This document shows positions 21,174 through 31,696 of a DNA stretch of 64,000 bases, piece after piece (position 1 is the stretch's first letter; every line of letters begins with the position of its first letter). The stretch lies in NCBI GenBank assembly GCA_030063045.1, contig JAQSEB010000104.1, positions 434,001-498,000 on the forward strand. Reading direction: 5' to 3'. Position numbers and translations under genes: made by a program. The DNA is from Pratylenchus scribneri (lineage: Eukaryota > Nematoda > Chromadorea > Rhabditida > Pratylenchidae). The notes under the pieces are model-generated. The model did no database searches. It was not told the DNA's origin and saw nothing but the letters and a program-made list of their open reading frames with translations.

Positions 21174-21828
21174 TTTTGTCTTTTAGAAAATAATAAAAGA
21201 AAAATGAAGGAATTTTAAGGAAAATGAAAAGGAATTTAAGTATAAATGAAAGAATTTTTGCTTTCAATCCATTCAATCTTACCAAAATAAATGTTTTCCC
21301 AAAACAGGCTGAATCAGCCAGAATGATTCAAAATTCAGTGCAAAAAATGACAATGTAAGTGCAAAAGTAGATCATTCATAAAATGAAGGAATAGACAACC
21401 AAAAAATTTATAAAAACAGTATAAAAATTATTCAATAAATGAAATAAAAATAATTATTAATTTCTAATATATTTTTTGGATTTAATTAATCTTTTCTCCA
21501 TTCTTTTTTTTATTCTATTTAAATCAATTTAAATCAGGGTCAATCTTATCAACCCAAATCCAGAACCCCTCAATCCAATCGAATGAAATGATTGAGCAAT
21601 CCATTCTTCAACATTGAAAGGTGAAAGTGAAAGCAAACCGCCGATGGCTGGCAGCAGCAATCACCCTAAATTGGAAAGAAAAAAAAATAAACGGAAAAGG
21701 TGGCATAATGAAAAGGGAAAGGGAAAGGAATGATTGGCGAATATATTTTATTTCAGACTTGATAAACGGAATTGTACTTTCATTTAATAAAAAATATTAT
21801 ATTCATTTTTCCAAAAGCACTATTAAAA
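21174..21828. other. Divergent intergenic region
   Basis: About 650 bp between the divergent starts of paralogue B and the first Thr-rich gene. It is AT-rich with a purine-rich plus strand near 21680-21735. No element or gene recognised. It presumably contains both promoters. Confidence 0.5.
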
Positions 21829-23380
21829 ATGTATCCGCAAAGAAGGCACCCACTTCTCTTCCTCCAATGTAAATTCAAATGTGCCTTCAAATTCCTCTCA
21901 TTATTTTCATTAATTTTTGCCATTGGCCAAGTTTGGTCCTGTAGTCCCACACAAAAGTATGGAAAAGAATAAAATAATTCAAAATAATATTTTTAATAAG
22001 CACACAAAATCCGGCAGTGACCACCACGACAACCACAATTGTCCCGCCGACCACCACAACTTCGACAACAACAACCACCACAACAACAACAACTACCACA
22101 ACTACGACAACACCTGGTTGGTTATATTATATTATATTTTACATATAGAAGAATAGAGTATATTATATTACTTACATTACATATAGAAAAGAAATAGAAG
22201 AATAATATGTTACATACATATAGCGGAATAGAGTATATTCTATATTAATTATAGTATATTACATATAGAGGAATAGAGTAAATTATATATTATATTATAT
22301 TACATATAGATATAGAGGATAGAATATATTATATTACATATAGAGGAATAGAAATAGAATATATTATATTATATCTATTACATATAGAGGAAAATAATAA
22401 ATATATTATATTATAGTATATTAAATATAGAAGAATAAAGCTTGTAAGTAAAATAAATTTAGGATATTTATATTTACCAATTATCGTGCAATTTCGTGGT
22501 TGTTTAAAATAAACTAAAAATACAATTTTCGGTCAACGGGACTTTGAAAAATATTCAGAAATAAATATTTGATTTAATTACTTTAATTTTAAATTATACA
22601 ATATAGTCTCAGATTGAATTATTCAGACAAATTCTCTAATTTCTATCAAAATATGTATTAAATTCCTAATGAAATCTTTCCCATAGTTTGTATTTGTCCT
22701 GCCGGCACTTCCGGAATCATTTTTGTCACTGGCGATCCAATTTTCGAATTCATGATGCCTCCGGCATCTGCCACCTGTGGCGGATGTCCTGCCGGATTGA
22801 CAAGTGTAAGTAATTTTAAAATTTTATATTCACCCATTTGTACTAATTCAGAATTGTTATCCAACCCAAACGGATCCCAATCCGGCAAATGATATTGCCG
22901 CAATCGACGTCCAATGTGCCACATATACCAACTTTTGTGCCTGCCCATCCGATGGCACTCCATGTTTCACTGTTGGCCAAAATAATGCAATTTTCGATGT
23001 ACAAGTATTCAGTTTTTGTGATGCTGGCGGAAGTCTCATTTATACAATTAATTTATATTTATTTTAATTTCACAGCTTGTTTGAGCTATTTGATTTTCTT
23101 TTCCAACGATGATACTGATTTCCTCACAAATGGCCAAAGAATGGTAACATTCGTTCAACAAACCGATGGGGCAGGGAATTTACAAAATTTCTCGCCCACA
23201 ATGTCCCCATATGTGAGGGCAGGCACATTGGCAGGTCAATTTGAAGAATAATTCCTATAAAAATATATTTTCATTTAATTTGTAGTCAGTTGCAATGGTT
23301 GCGGCCCAATATCCTCAAATGGAATGAACACTGGAACATCCGTCACATGTATGGGTCCATTGACAACACTTGGTGGCTAA
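21829..23380 (+). CDS. Thr-rich/Cys-rich secreted protein, tandem paralogue 1
   Basis: The ATG at 21829 leads into a signal peptide (FKFLSLFSLIFAIGQVWS) followed by CSPT. Exon 2 (about 22011-22112) encodes an almost pure Thr tract, a likely O-glycosylated mucin-like stalk. After a 550-bp intron with degenerate ATATTACATATAGAGGAATA-type repeats, four exons encode a Cys-rich domain: CICPAGTSGII, CGGCPAGL, NCYPTQTDP, CACPSDGTPC, GQNNAIFDVQ, CLSYLIFFSND, YVRAGTLA, SCNGCG and TCMGPLTT, with stop at 23378-23380. All junctions were checked in phase. The neighbour at 23797 has the same order and intron positions. It should be extracellular. I do not recognise the Cys domain; it is reminiscent of nematode secreted proteins in which a Thr stalk precedes a Cys module. 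Confidence 0.82.
22125..22445. repeat. Degenerate ATATTATATTACATATAGAGGAATAGA-like tandem repeats
   Basis: The intron after the Thr-rich exon contains irregular repeats of motifs such as TTACATATAGAGGAATAGAG alternating with ATATTATATT. Roughly ten imperfect copies are present with variable spacing. This is a local low-complexity expansion; it matches no other satellite in the window. Confidence 0.7.
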
Positions 23381-23796
23381 TTTCAATTAAAATTGATGAA
23401 GAAGGCATAAAATTTCAAAACATTTCCAATGAATCCCATTATATTCTATTTTTTAATAAAATAATATTTTGAAATAAAAGTACGATCCATTTATTATAAA
23501 TTCCATCATTTTTTGGAACTGGTTCATTTGTTCTGTTGCGGTTCACTTTTTTACTTCCCTTTGGGAAATGCCATTATTGGTTGTCATCAAATTTATCATA
23601 TTGTGAAAAGGAAGAAGCATCAATGATAAATGATTGGAAAAAAGGGAACAAGTTCAAAGGAAGAAGATCCCCACTAAATGCAAAAAAATGCATAATTCTA
23701 TTCATTAGCATCGACGAATGTGGGTCAAATCTCAAATCATTCCCTCTTTCATTTATTCCTAATTAATACATTTTGTACTGCACAAATAAATAGAAT
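23381..23796. other. Gap between the two Thr-rich paralogues
   Basis: This 416-bp spacer between tandem plus-strand paralogues presumably holds the poly(A) site of the first and the promoter of the second. An open frame on the plus strand here has no ATG near its head and no signature, so I treat it as chance. Confidence 0.5.
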
Positions 23797-25231
23797 ATGA
23801 ATATTCCAATTCCTAAAATATGTAAAAATGAAATCAGAACATTAAATAATAATTTTGTTATTTCAATATTTTATGCATTTTTGGTTTTACATCCAGTTTG
23901 GTCATGCAGTCCAACGTAAATTCAATAAATTTGATTTAATTATTTAAATACTATACAGGACCACGCAAGCCCAAGCAACAATTCCAGCAGCCAATTCAGT
24001 AATTCCAACCACATCAACCCCAGCAGCTATCACCACAACCCAAACAATTCCAGCCACTTCAACGCAACCAACCACAACTCCGTCCACAACTTCCACTACA
24101 TCAACAACAACAACGACTACTACGACAACAACGACCACAACAACAACAACGCCGGGTAAATTTCACAATTTATTTTATAATTTAAATATAGCATAAAACC
24201 TCTTTTAATTCCGCACTGAAAATTATTTTACAGCCCCCTGAAAAATTGGAAAATTTGGAGTCTAACTCCTTAATTTATGGACATTTTTGGATTATTTATA
24301 GCGGATTTTGTAGAGCTTTAGGGAACTAAGAAAATATACAAAAAACTACAAAGAGCTTTGGTTCCTTAAAGTCGAGGGTGGGGATTAATAGAAAGAGGGG
24401 ATTTAAAAGAAGTTATACCGTATTTTAAATAATATTTTCACAGTTTGCGTTTGTCCGGCTGGCACCACTTCTGGACTCATCTATGATCCAACTGATCCAC
24501 AAATTTTTCAATTCAATGCACCTGGGCCCATTGCGACTTGTGGCGGATGCCCGAATGGGAACACACAAGTGACTAGAGTAATTATAGTTTTTAGGCATAT
24601 TTTTTAGTCCTGTTATCCAACTCAACCATTTGCCGATCCATCCATGGATTCAGCCAATGTGGATGTGGGATGTGCAAATTTCAACACATTTTGTGCGTGC
24701 CCATCCGATGGCACTCCATGCTATACACCTGGACAAAATAATGCCATTTTTGATATTCAAATTTACACATTTTGCGATGCATCTGCCGGTCTTCCCCATC
24801 AATTTTTCTTTTATATTATTATCTCTTTCAGTTTGTCTAAGCTATTTGATTTTATTTTCCAATGATGGCACCGATTTCCTCACAAATGGGATCAGCTCAT
24901 TCACATTTGATGGCCAATTGGATGGTGGCGGCAATTTACAACAATTTTCACAAACCGCGCCTTATGTTAAAGCAGGAACACTTGCAAGTTGGTCAACATT
25001 TATTACCGTATTTTCTCTGTTAGAAGCCCATATGCTTATAAATTTTAGAGGTTCTCTAGGGTATGATTCTAATAGAAAATGGGCTTCAAATGGAAAAATA
25101 AAGCAATTTGGCCTATTTTCCTTTTTATTTATACAGTAAGCTGCAATGGATGCAATACCGTATCCACAGATGGAATGAACACGGGAACGGCAGTGACATG
25201 CATGGGCCCATTGACGACAAATGCGGGATAA
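23797..25231 (+). CDS. Thr-rich/Cys-rich secreted protein, tandem paralogue 2
   Basis: The ATG at 23797 starts a signal peptide (core NFVISIFYAFLVLHPVWS) ending, as in its neighbour, in CSPT. Exon 2 (from 23959) encodes a Thr/Pro/Ala-rich stalk longer than in paralogue 1, ending in a long Thr run. The Cys-rich exons match paralogue 1 block by block: CVCPAGTTSGLIY, CGGCPNG, CYPTQPF, CACPSDGTPCYTPGQNNAIF, CLSYLILFSNDGTDFLTNG, YVKAGTLA, SCNGCN and TCMGPLTT, with stop at 25229-25231. Two introns that are short in paralogue 1 have been enlarged here by an inverted-repeat element (24191-24420) and by another insertion (about 24989-25138). The stop lies only 118 bp from the convergent tubby stop. 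Confidence 0.82.
24191..24420. mobile_element. Family 1 TIR element in Thr-rich paralogue 2
   Basis: The left end is CATAAAACCTCTTTTAATTC. The right end is GGATTTAAAAGAAGTTATAC then CGTA, an imperfect reverse complement of family 1 ends. The inside shares TTTTGTAGAGCTTTAGGG with the copy near 11600 and AGGAGTTAGACTCC-like sequence, inverted as GGAGTCTAACTCCT, with the copy at 15784-16004. It sits in the intron between the Thr stalk and the Cys domain. Confidence 0.65.
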
Positions 25232-25349
25232 AATATTAATTAAATAAATAAAAAATATATTCAAATTTTTATTGTAGTCTAAATTGTTGGCAAATTAATG
25301 TAAAATATAAAATAAATTTTATCTCAATCAAATTCCTTTTTTGGTCAAA

Positions 25350-27807
25350 TTATTCGCATGCCAATTTCCCATGAAAACTGGTCATCGCTTAAATAAATTT
25401 TTAAAATTATGTCAATTATTTTTATTTTTACCAATTCCAAATGCTTGAACTGGTGACAATGGATAACGCTAATATTTTATTAATTATTAATTATAATTAA
25501 TTATTTAATTATTTTACCACATCCATTGTGAATGTGTCACAATCGATTCGGCCAAATTGCATAATAATATATTCATCTAATGATATATTAAATTAATTTA
25601 AATTCAAATTAATATTTCTCACTTGGATCCGGACTCAACGAATTTCTTTGCTTTTGGTCAAATGATTGAACTTGCATTGAATGAACAATTTGGAAATTTT
25701 TCACTGAAGCCTGTGTCACTCTCCCATGGAAATTTAGCACATATGATTGAGTGTCTTTATATAAATAAAATAATAATATTGCACAATTGAATTTACCTTC
25801 ATTCCAAACTGGTTGTTTATTATTCAGCACAACCATTTCATCCAATCTATTCGTTTTGAATCGTTCCAAAATTGATTCTTTTTCCTTTAAAAAATGGCTA
25901 ATAAATTCAAAAAGAATTTTTAATTTTTACTGAAATTGGTCGAATTGCCAGCGGTCGAACATAATTATGCTTTTGGTCCACATAAATTCCTATTAAAAAG
26001 TCCAAAATTATTAAAGAATTTAGGCATGTACCAGGAATTATTATTGTCATTTTCCGTGGTCCTTTCAATCCAAGTACATTTGTCTCCTTAAATTAAATTC
26101 CGTTTAATTCCTCCTTTTTATTTACATAAATAACAGCGCCCAATTCGCGTCGAACTCCTTCGCCAATTGCTGAGGATTTTCTCGGATTTTCTCCATTATC
26201 ATAAATTGTGAACATTGTTCCCATTGCATTGGATCTGGAAATTAAAAAATATATAAAAATAAAAATAAAATAAATTATTTCTACCTGACTTTTGCAATAA
26301 AACTTTGCCCATTTCGTCGCAAATCCGTTGGATCAACAGAAATCTGAAAACATAAAAATGACTAAAAATAAATTTAAATTTACCAAATAATTTGCCGTGG
26401 TGGTTTTCTTTCTTTTCCTTGCAGCCAACAAAAATGTCTAAAAAAATATAATATTATGGCCAAATTTGGTCCCCAAAATTCACCCTTCTCCCATCATTCT
26501 TCTCCAAATGTAAATAATATGTTGGGAACATTCCTTTGTCCATTCCATGTTTATCTCGTGTTATTCGACATTTCAGTGTGTAATTTTTTCGGATTGGATC
26601 TAAATTAAAAATTATTAAATAATTTAATATTATTTTCCCTTTTTACCCATCACAAATTGCTCTAAATTTTCCGCCACATCAATCGACTCAATTGGCTCCT
26701 CATTCAGAATTTCCGTAGGGATTGAACTTTAAATGTATATCCTATTTTAAATTTGTGCCCGAAATACCCATCATCGTCCTCTGCCTCGGCATCACCATTC
26801 CATGATGGCCTTTTACTGGCCAATGCCGTCGTCGATGATGGCGAACGTTGGGAATGGCCACCGCCCGCATAATCGTAACTTTGGGCATTCAAACCGCGGA
26901 ATCCTAAATTACAATAATAGAAATTAATTTACCTTTTTCATACCTCGATCCTCTTCATCAATTTCGGAATTAAATGAACTGCCAATTGGCTCCAATTTTT
27001 CAACATTCAAAATTGGTTTGCGCAATTCACTGCCTCCATTTATGCCGCCAATCCTTTTTTGTTGTTTTTCCGCATCACTTTTAATTAAAATTATTTAAAT
27101 AATTCCCTTCCGATTTTTACCTTTGTCTTCGACTTTGTGGCGGTGTAATTCCTTAAAAAATTAATTTTATATAAAATTCAACAAATAAATTCCCACCTTT
27201 TACGGTGATTATTTTTGGTTCATTAATTGAAGGATTGGGTAATTGTGAATATTGGAATGTGCCTTCATTGCCCACAATTTGACTGGACGAACTTCGACTA
27301 GGGATTTGAGGCTGAACGCCGACTGGCGAAGGACTTTGGCCGGCAAATGAATAAAGACTTCCACTAAAAAATTAAATATCAATTTAAATTATTATTATTA
27401 TTCACCGAGATTGAGTTGTCCTTGAGGGAGAATCATATTGTGAATTTGTTGTAACCGGACTTTGGCTGGATTGAAAAATATTCGTAACTGTGAATAAATT
27501 GAAATAATAATAAATTTGGAGTAATGATAACCGGAACGATGGGCAGCATTTCGTTCAGAGGAGAAGCCAAATTGTTGTTGTTGCTGTTCTTGCTGGGAAA
27601 TTGTCCGTGAAACGGCACTTGACAAATTTGCATTAAGCCTTCAATTATTAATTAATTAATATTAATTTCTGTTAATTAAATAACCTCCGCTGTCTTTGCC
27701 TTTCTAGCAATTCTCGCTTTAAAATGTTTTAAAATAGAAAATAATTTACAATTTAGAAAGACCTGACGCTGAAGATTGTGATTCACCCAACGATCACTGT
27801 CATTCAT
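25350..27807 (-). CDS. tub-1: Tubby protein (tub-1 orthologue)
   Basis: The start ATG at 27807 gives [15 protein letters not shown] and then [12 protein letters not shown], matching the vertebrate TUB N-terminus (basic, Gln-rich helix). A Ser/Gln-rich linker follows. The C-terminal tubby domain (about 26700-25350) contains [28 protein letters not shown]...[64 protein letters not shown] and [15 protein letters not shown], and ends in FHGKLACE, the near-invariant tubby terminus. Tubby proteins bind PI(4,5)P2 and traffic cargo to cilia; C. elegans tub-1 acts in ciliated neurons and fat storage. An insertion of about 16-18 residues ([15 protein letters not shown]) interrupts the domain between NFQIVH and [11 protein letters not shown]. 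It is convergent with the Thr-rich gene. Confidence 0.95.
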
Positions 27808-30800
27808 TTGATCCTTTATTAAAATTTTATTATGTGATTGCCGTGAAATATCCCAATCCAACCCGATTTGTTCCAATTCAAATGCTTTACCTTTAATTTA
27901 AGAACATATAAAATTCACTAATAATTTCATTCATTCATTCACTCTTCTGAATTTTGGTTGCCATTGACAACAGCCAAATTTCAATGAGAATTGAAGGGAC
28001 ATGAAATGTACCCAAGGGAATTTTGAGTGGGAGATGTGCTATTTGCCTACGATAATGAAATACATTTTGCATTGGATACAATAAAATTGCATTTTAAAAT
28101 GTTTGAAAAAGGAAATAAAATAATAACAATTAAAATTCGGGTAAATTGATATTCCTAAATTTGGTCGAATTTGTCCATTTCCTTCTACCAATTATATTTG
28201 TTCAAATATTCATTATGCTTTTTCGTTTCTATTTTTTTATTCCACTCATTCATTGTCAATTGACGTCAATTCATCTTTTAAAACTCTTTGAGTTTAGGTT
28301 TAGAAAAGTTGTTGGTAAATAATGTATACAAATAATTTTGGAATAAAATTTCAAAAAAATATATTCATCAACCAATTTGCAGTATTTTCATAAAAAAAAT
28401 TAATTTTTACGATGATTTTCCATTCGTTTTTCCCCAATTAAATGGGATTTTCGGGGCTATTAAATATTTTATATTCAATATACAATCCATTAAGCCATCA
28501 TAATTTTTAGTAAAGTCGAGCATTGAATTGTGCCAGGCGGGGATTGGGGCGACTAAAATAAATTGGGGGAACTGCAGGGCCAGCAGCTGATCCCCACCAT
28601 CCCATCCATTCATTTATCGGCTTCACATTTTCCAAATTTAAGCAGCCATTTAATGTTCGGAAAAGTTTTAAGATGAACATCTCTATTTTAACTGCAAAAT
28701 TGTCTTAAGATGAATTTATTCGTATTTGTGCATTTCTTAAAAAATGATAAAGTCAAAAATTATTTGAATTAAACAATCGTGAACTAAAGTTTTTGGAAAA
28801 TTATTCTTCATTAAAATCTTTCCGGAAAGAATTGAATTAAAAAACTTTCCGGAAAGAATTGAATTAAAAAACTTTCCGGAATGAATTAAAAAACTTTCCG
28901 GAAAGAATTGAATTAAAAAACTTTCCGGAAAGAATTGAATTAAAAAACTTTCCGAAAAGAATTGAATTAAAAACTTTCCGGAAAGAATTGAATTAAAAAA
29001 CTTTCCGGAAAGAATTGAATTAAAAAACTTTCCGGAAAGAATTGAATTAAAAAACTTTCCGGAATGAATTAAAAAACTTTCCGGAAAGAATTGAATTAAA
29101 AAACTTTCCGGAAAGAATTGAATTAAAAAACTTTCCGGAAAGAATTGAATTAAAAAACTTTCCGAAAAGAATTGAATTAAAAACTTTCCGGAAAGAATTG
29201 AATTAAAAAATTTTCCGGAAAGAATTGAATTAAAAAACTTTCCGAAAAGAATTTAATTAAAAACTTTCCGGAAATTGAATTAAAAAACTTTCCGGAAAGA
29301 ATTGAATTAAAAAACTTTCCGGAAAGAATTGAATTAAAAAACTTTCCGGAAAGAATTGAATTAAAAAACTTTCCGGAAAGAATTGAATTAAAAAACTTTC
29401 CGAAAAGAATTGAATTAAAAACTTTCCGGAAAGAATTGAATTAAAAAACTTTCCGGAAAGAATTGAATTAAAAAACTTTCCGGAAAGAATTGAATTAAAA
29501 AACTTTCCGGAAAGAATTGAATTAAAAAACTTTCCGGAAAGAATTGAATTAAAAAACTTTCCGGAAAGAATTGAATTAAAAAACTTTCCTAAAAGAATTG
29601 AATTAAAAACTTTCCGGAAAGAATTGAATTAAAAAACTTTCCGGAAAGAATTGAATTAAAAAACTTTCCGGAAAGAATTGAATTAAAAAACTTTCCGGAA
29701 AGAATTGAATTAAAAAACTTTCCGGAAAGAATTGAATTAAAAAACTTTCCGGAAAGAATTGAATTAAAAAACTTTCCGGAAAGAATTGAATTAAAAAACT
29801 TTCCGGAAAGAATTGAATTAAAAAACTTTCCGGAAAGAATTGAATTAAAAAACTTTCCGGAAAGAATTGAATTAAAAAACTTTCCGGAAAGAATTGAATT
29901 AAAAAACTTTCCGGAAAGAATTGAATTAAAAAACTTTCCGGAAAGAATTGAATTAAAAATCTCTTTCGGGAAAACTTAATTAAAATCTTCGGAATACAAT
30001 CTCCTTCTCTCTCTCTCTCTCATGAAAATCAAATCAGTTCCAATTTTATTTTATTTCTGCATAGGACGGCACCAAATTTATTATAAAAAAATCTAAATTA
30101 TTTTATAATTATTTTTAATTTTTGTAAAGATCCTAAATTCCCTTATGTTATTCAATGCATTCCTTCCATTTTCCCCTTTGTTAGCATTGAATGGACACAA
30201 ATATATGAATGAATGAATGAATGAAAGTATAATTAATATTTATTTTGTCGGCGGGATCAAAAATCTAGTTTACTCGAACACCATCCTCTCTGCTGATCAA
30301 ACATTTCCATTCTCAAATACGCTGCGCAATTCTTGTTAAAAAACCAAAATTTTTGTAATAAACAACGGAAATATAATATTTCAACATATTTCCTGTCAAT
30401 ATTTCACATTGATCTAAGTTTTATCGAATTTTTTATAAAATTCTTTTTTTAGGGCCCAATCAAAAATGGAAGCAAATCCATCATCAAGCGGATTTGTTCT
30501 TTCTTTTCACTAATTGACGTCATTTTTCCAATCCATCCATTCAATCATTATCCCATTCCTCACCTCATGTTCGCCTTCACTTTTGTCCGCCAAATCCATA
30601 GCAAATGATCTTTATCCCCATGATTTTTTTGCCATCTGATTCATCAAATGTTGGCCCACTTTTTTTAAATTATTTAATTATTAAACAATTCAATAAAAAA
30701 ATTAGGAAGAAATCAAAGAATTTTGTTAAATTATTGATAAATTCATTTCATTCAAAAAAATATTTCCTCCTCATCATTTTTGCAGCTTTTTCCTCACCCA

Positions 30801-31696
30801 AACAAAATTTATTCTTCCATTGGCCCAATTCTCCTTTCCGCCTTCAAATAGTCTCCCCATTTTCCAGCTTCCGTTCAAACTTAAATAAAAGAAGATTCCA
30901 CAGCGAATGAAAGAGCTTAAAATCTTAAGAATTTTTGGCCCAGTCAGAGAAAAGTAAAGAGGCTGATCTTTATTTCGGTAGCTGCCATTTTCCACGGGGA
31001 TCAAAGTGTCACCCGCCTTCTCTTCCTCCTTCTATTCATCATTTGACTGGTGGAAAAGTCAGCTGCTAGAAGTAAAGTTCACGAAATTGGCGGCTTATTT
31101 TAAATTTAATCTATGGCTTAAATTTTTGGCCTAAAAATTCATTATATCATAGATATAATTTTTAAACACCCAAGAAATATTATAAAACTCATTTTTTCAA
31201 TTCACCCTTTCCCTGATCAACAATCATTTTTGTCCATTTTCGAGTGTTCTCATCGACGGAGGACATCGATGACCAAAGTCCTCCGAAAATAATAGGCCAT
31301 CCGGTGCTAGCCTAGGCCCAATCATCCCGTTGATCACTTGTCTGTTGCCCCAAAATTCTCACTCATTGAATGTTGACAATGATGAGTGGATGATGACAAT
31401 GGATGGGGAATTGTGAAGATGATGGTTGGAGCCAATGGGAAAGAGAAGGGGTTATTTGTTTTTTTTTTCGGTCAAATTCCCTTCAAAATTCCCTCAATTT
31501 TGAACTGCTAGCCTTTTGAAATGCTTTACCTCTCCGCAATATTGTTGGTTCAATGACTAATAATCCACAAATATAAATGGTTTAAAATGTTTCAAAATTG
31601 CTATAAATACCAAAAATTAGTCAGAATTGTCAAAAAATATTTATTTAACATTTCAGAGTAAAATAAATTTAAATTATTCCTCCATATTGAATAAAA
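27808..31696. other. 3.9-kb divergent intergenic region with satellite 1 array B
   Basis: This region lies between the divergent starts of tub-1 and the BTB gene. It contains the satellite at 28811-29968, a CT run at about 30003-30019, (TGAA)n near 30206-30225 and a perfect 8-bp stem CGGAGGAC/GTCCTCCG at 31257-31285. Short open frames at 28407-28613 and 30605-31004 show no protein signature. I see no gene here. Confidence 0.6.
28811..29968 (+). repeat. Satellite 1, array B (27-bp unit), intergenic
   Basis: About 43 tandem copies of the 27-bp unit with core TTAAAAAACTTTCCGGAAAG, in the same orientation as arrays A and C. Unit variants include a shortened form (CCGGAATGAATTAAAAAAC) at about 28878 and 29062 and a CCGAAAAG form at about 28952, 29162, 29237 and 29399, which suggests local block duplication. 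Homogeneity is highest in the second half. Confidence 0.95.

Noticed and set aside
28811..29968. Regularly spaced repeats considered as a CRISPR array
   Set aside because: Units are contiguous 27-mers without unique spacers, in a eukaryotic genome; this is a satellite.
30605..31004. Overlapping ORFs on both strands in the tub-1/BTB gap
   Set aside because: T- and A-rich chance frames without protein features.
31257..31285. Perfect 8-bp stem CGGAGGAC/GTCCTCCG upstream of the BTB gene
   Set aside because: Short, isolated and with no other sign of an RNA gene or operator; easily chance.
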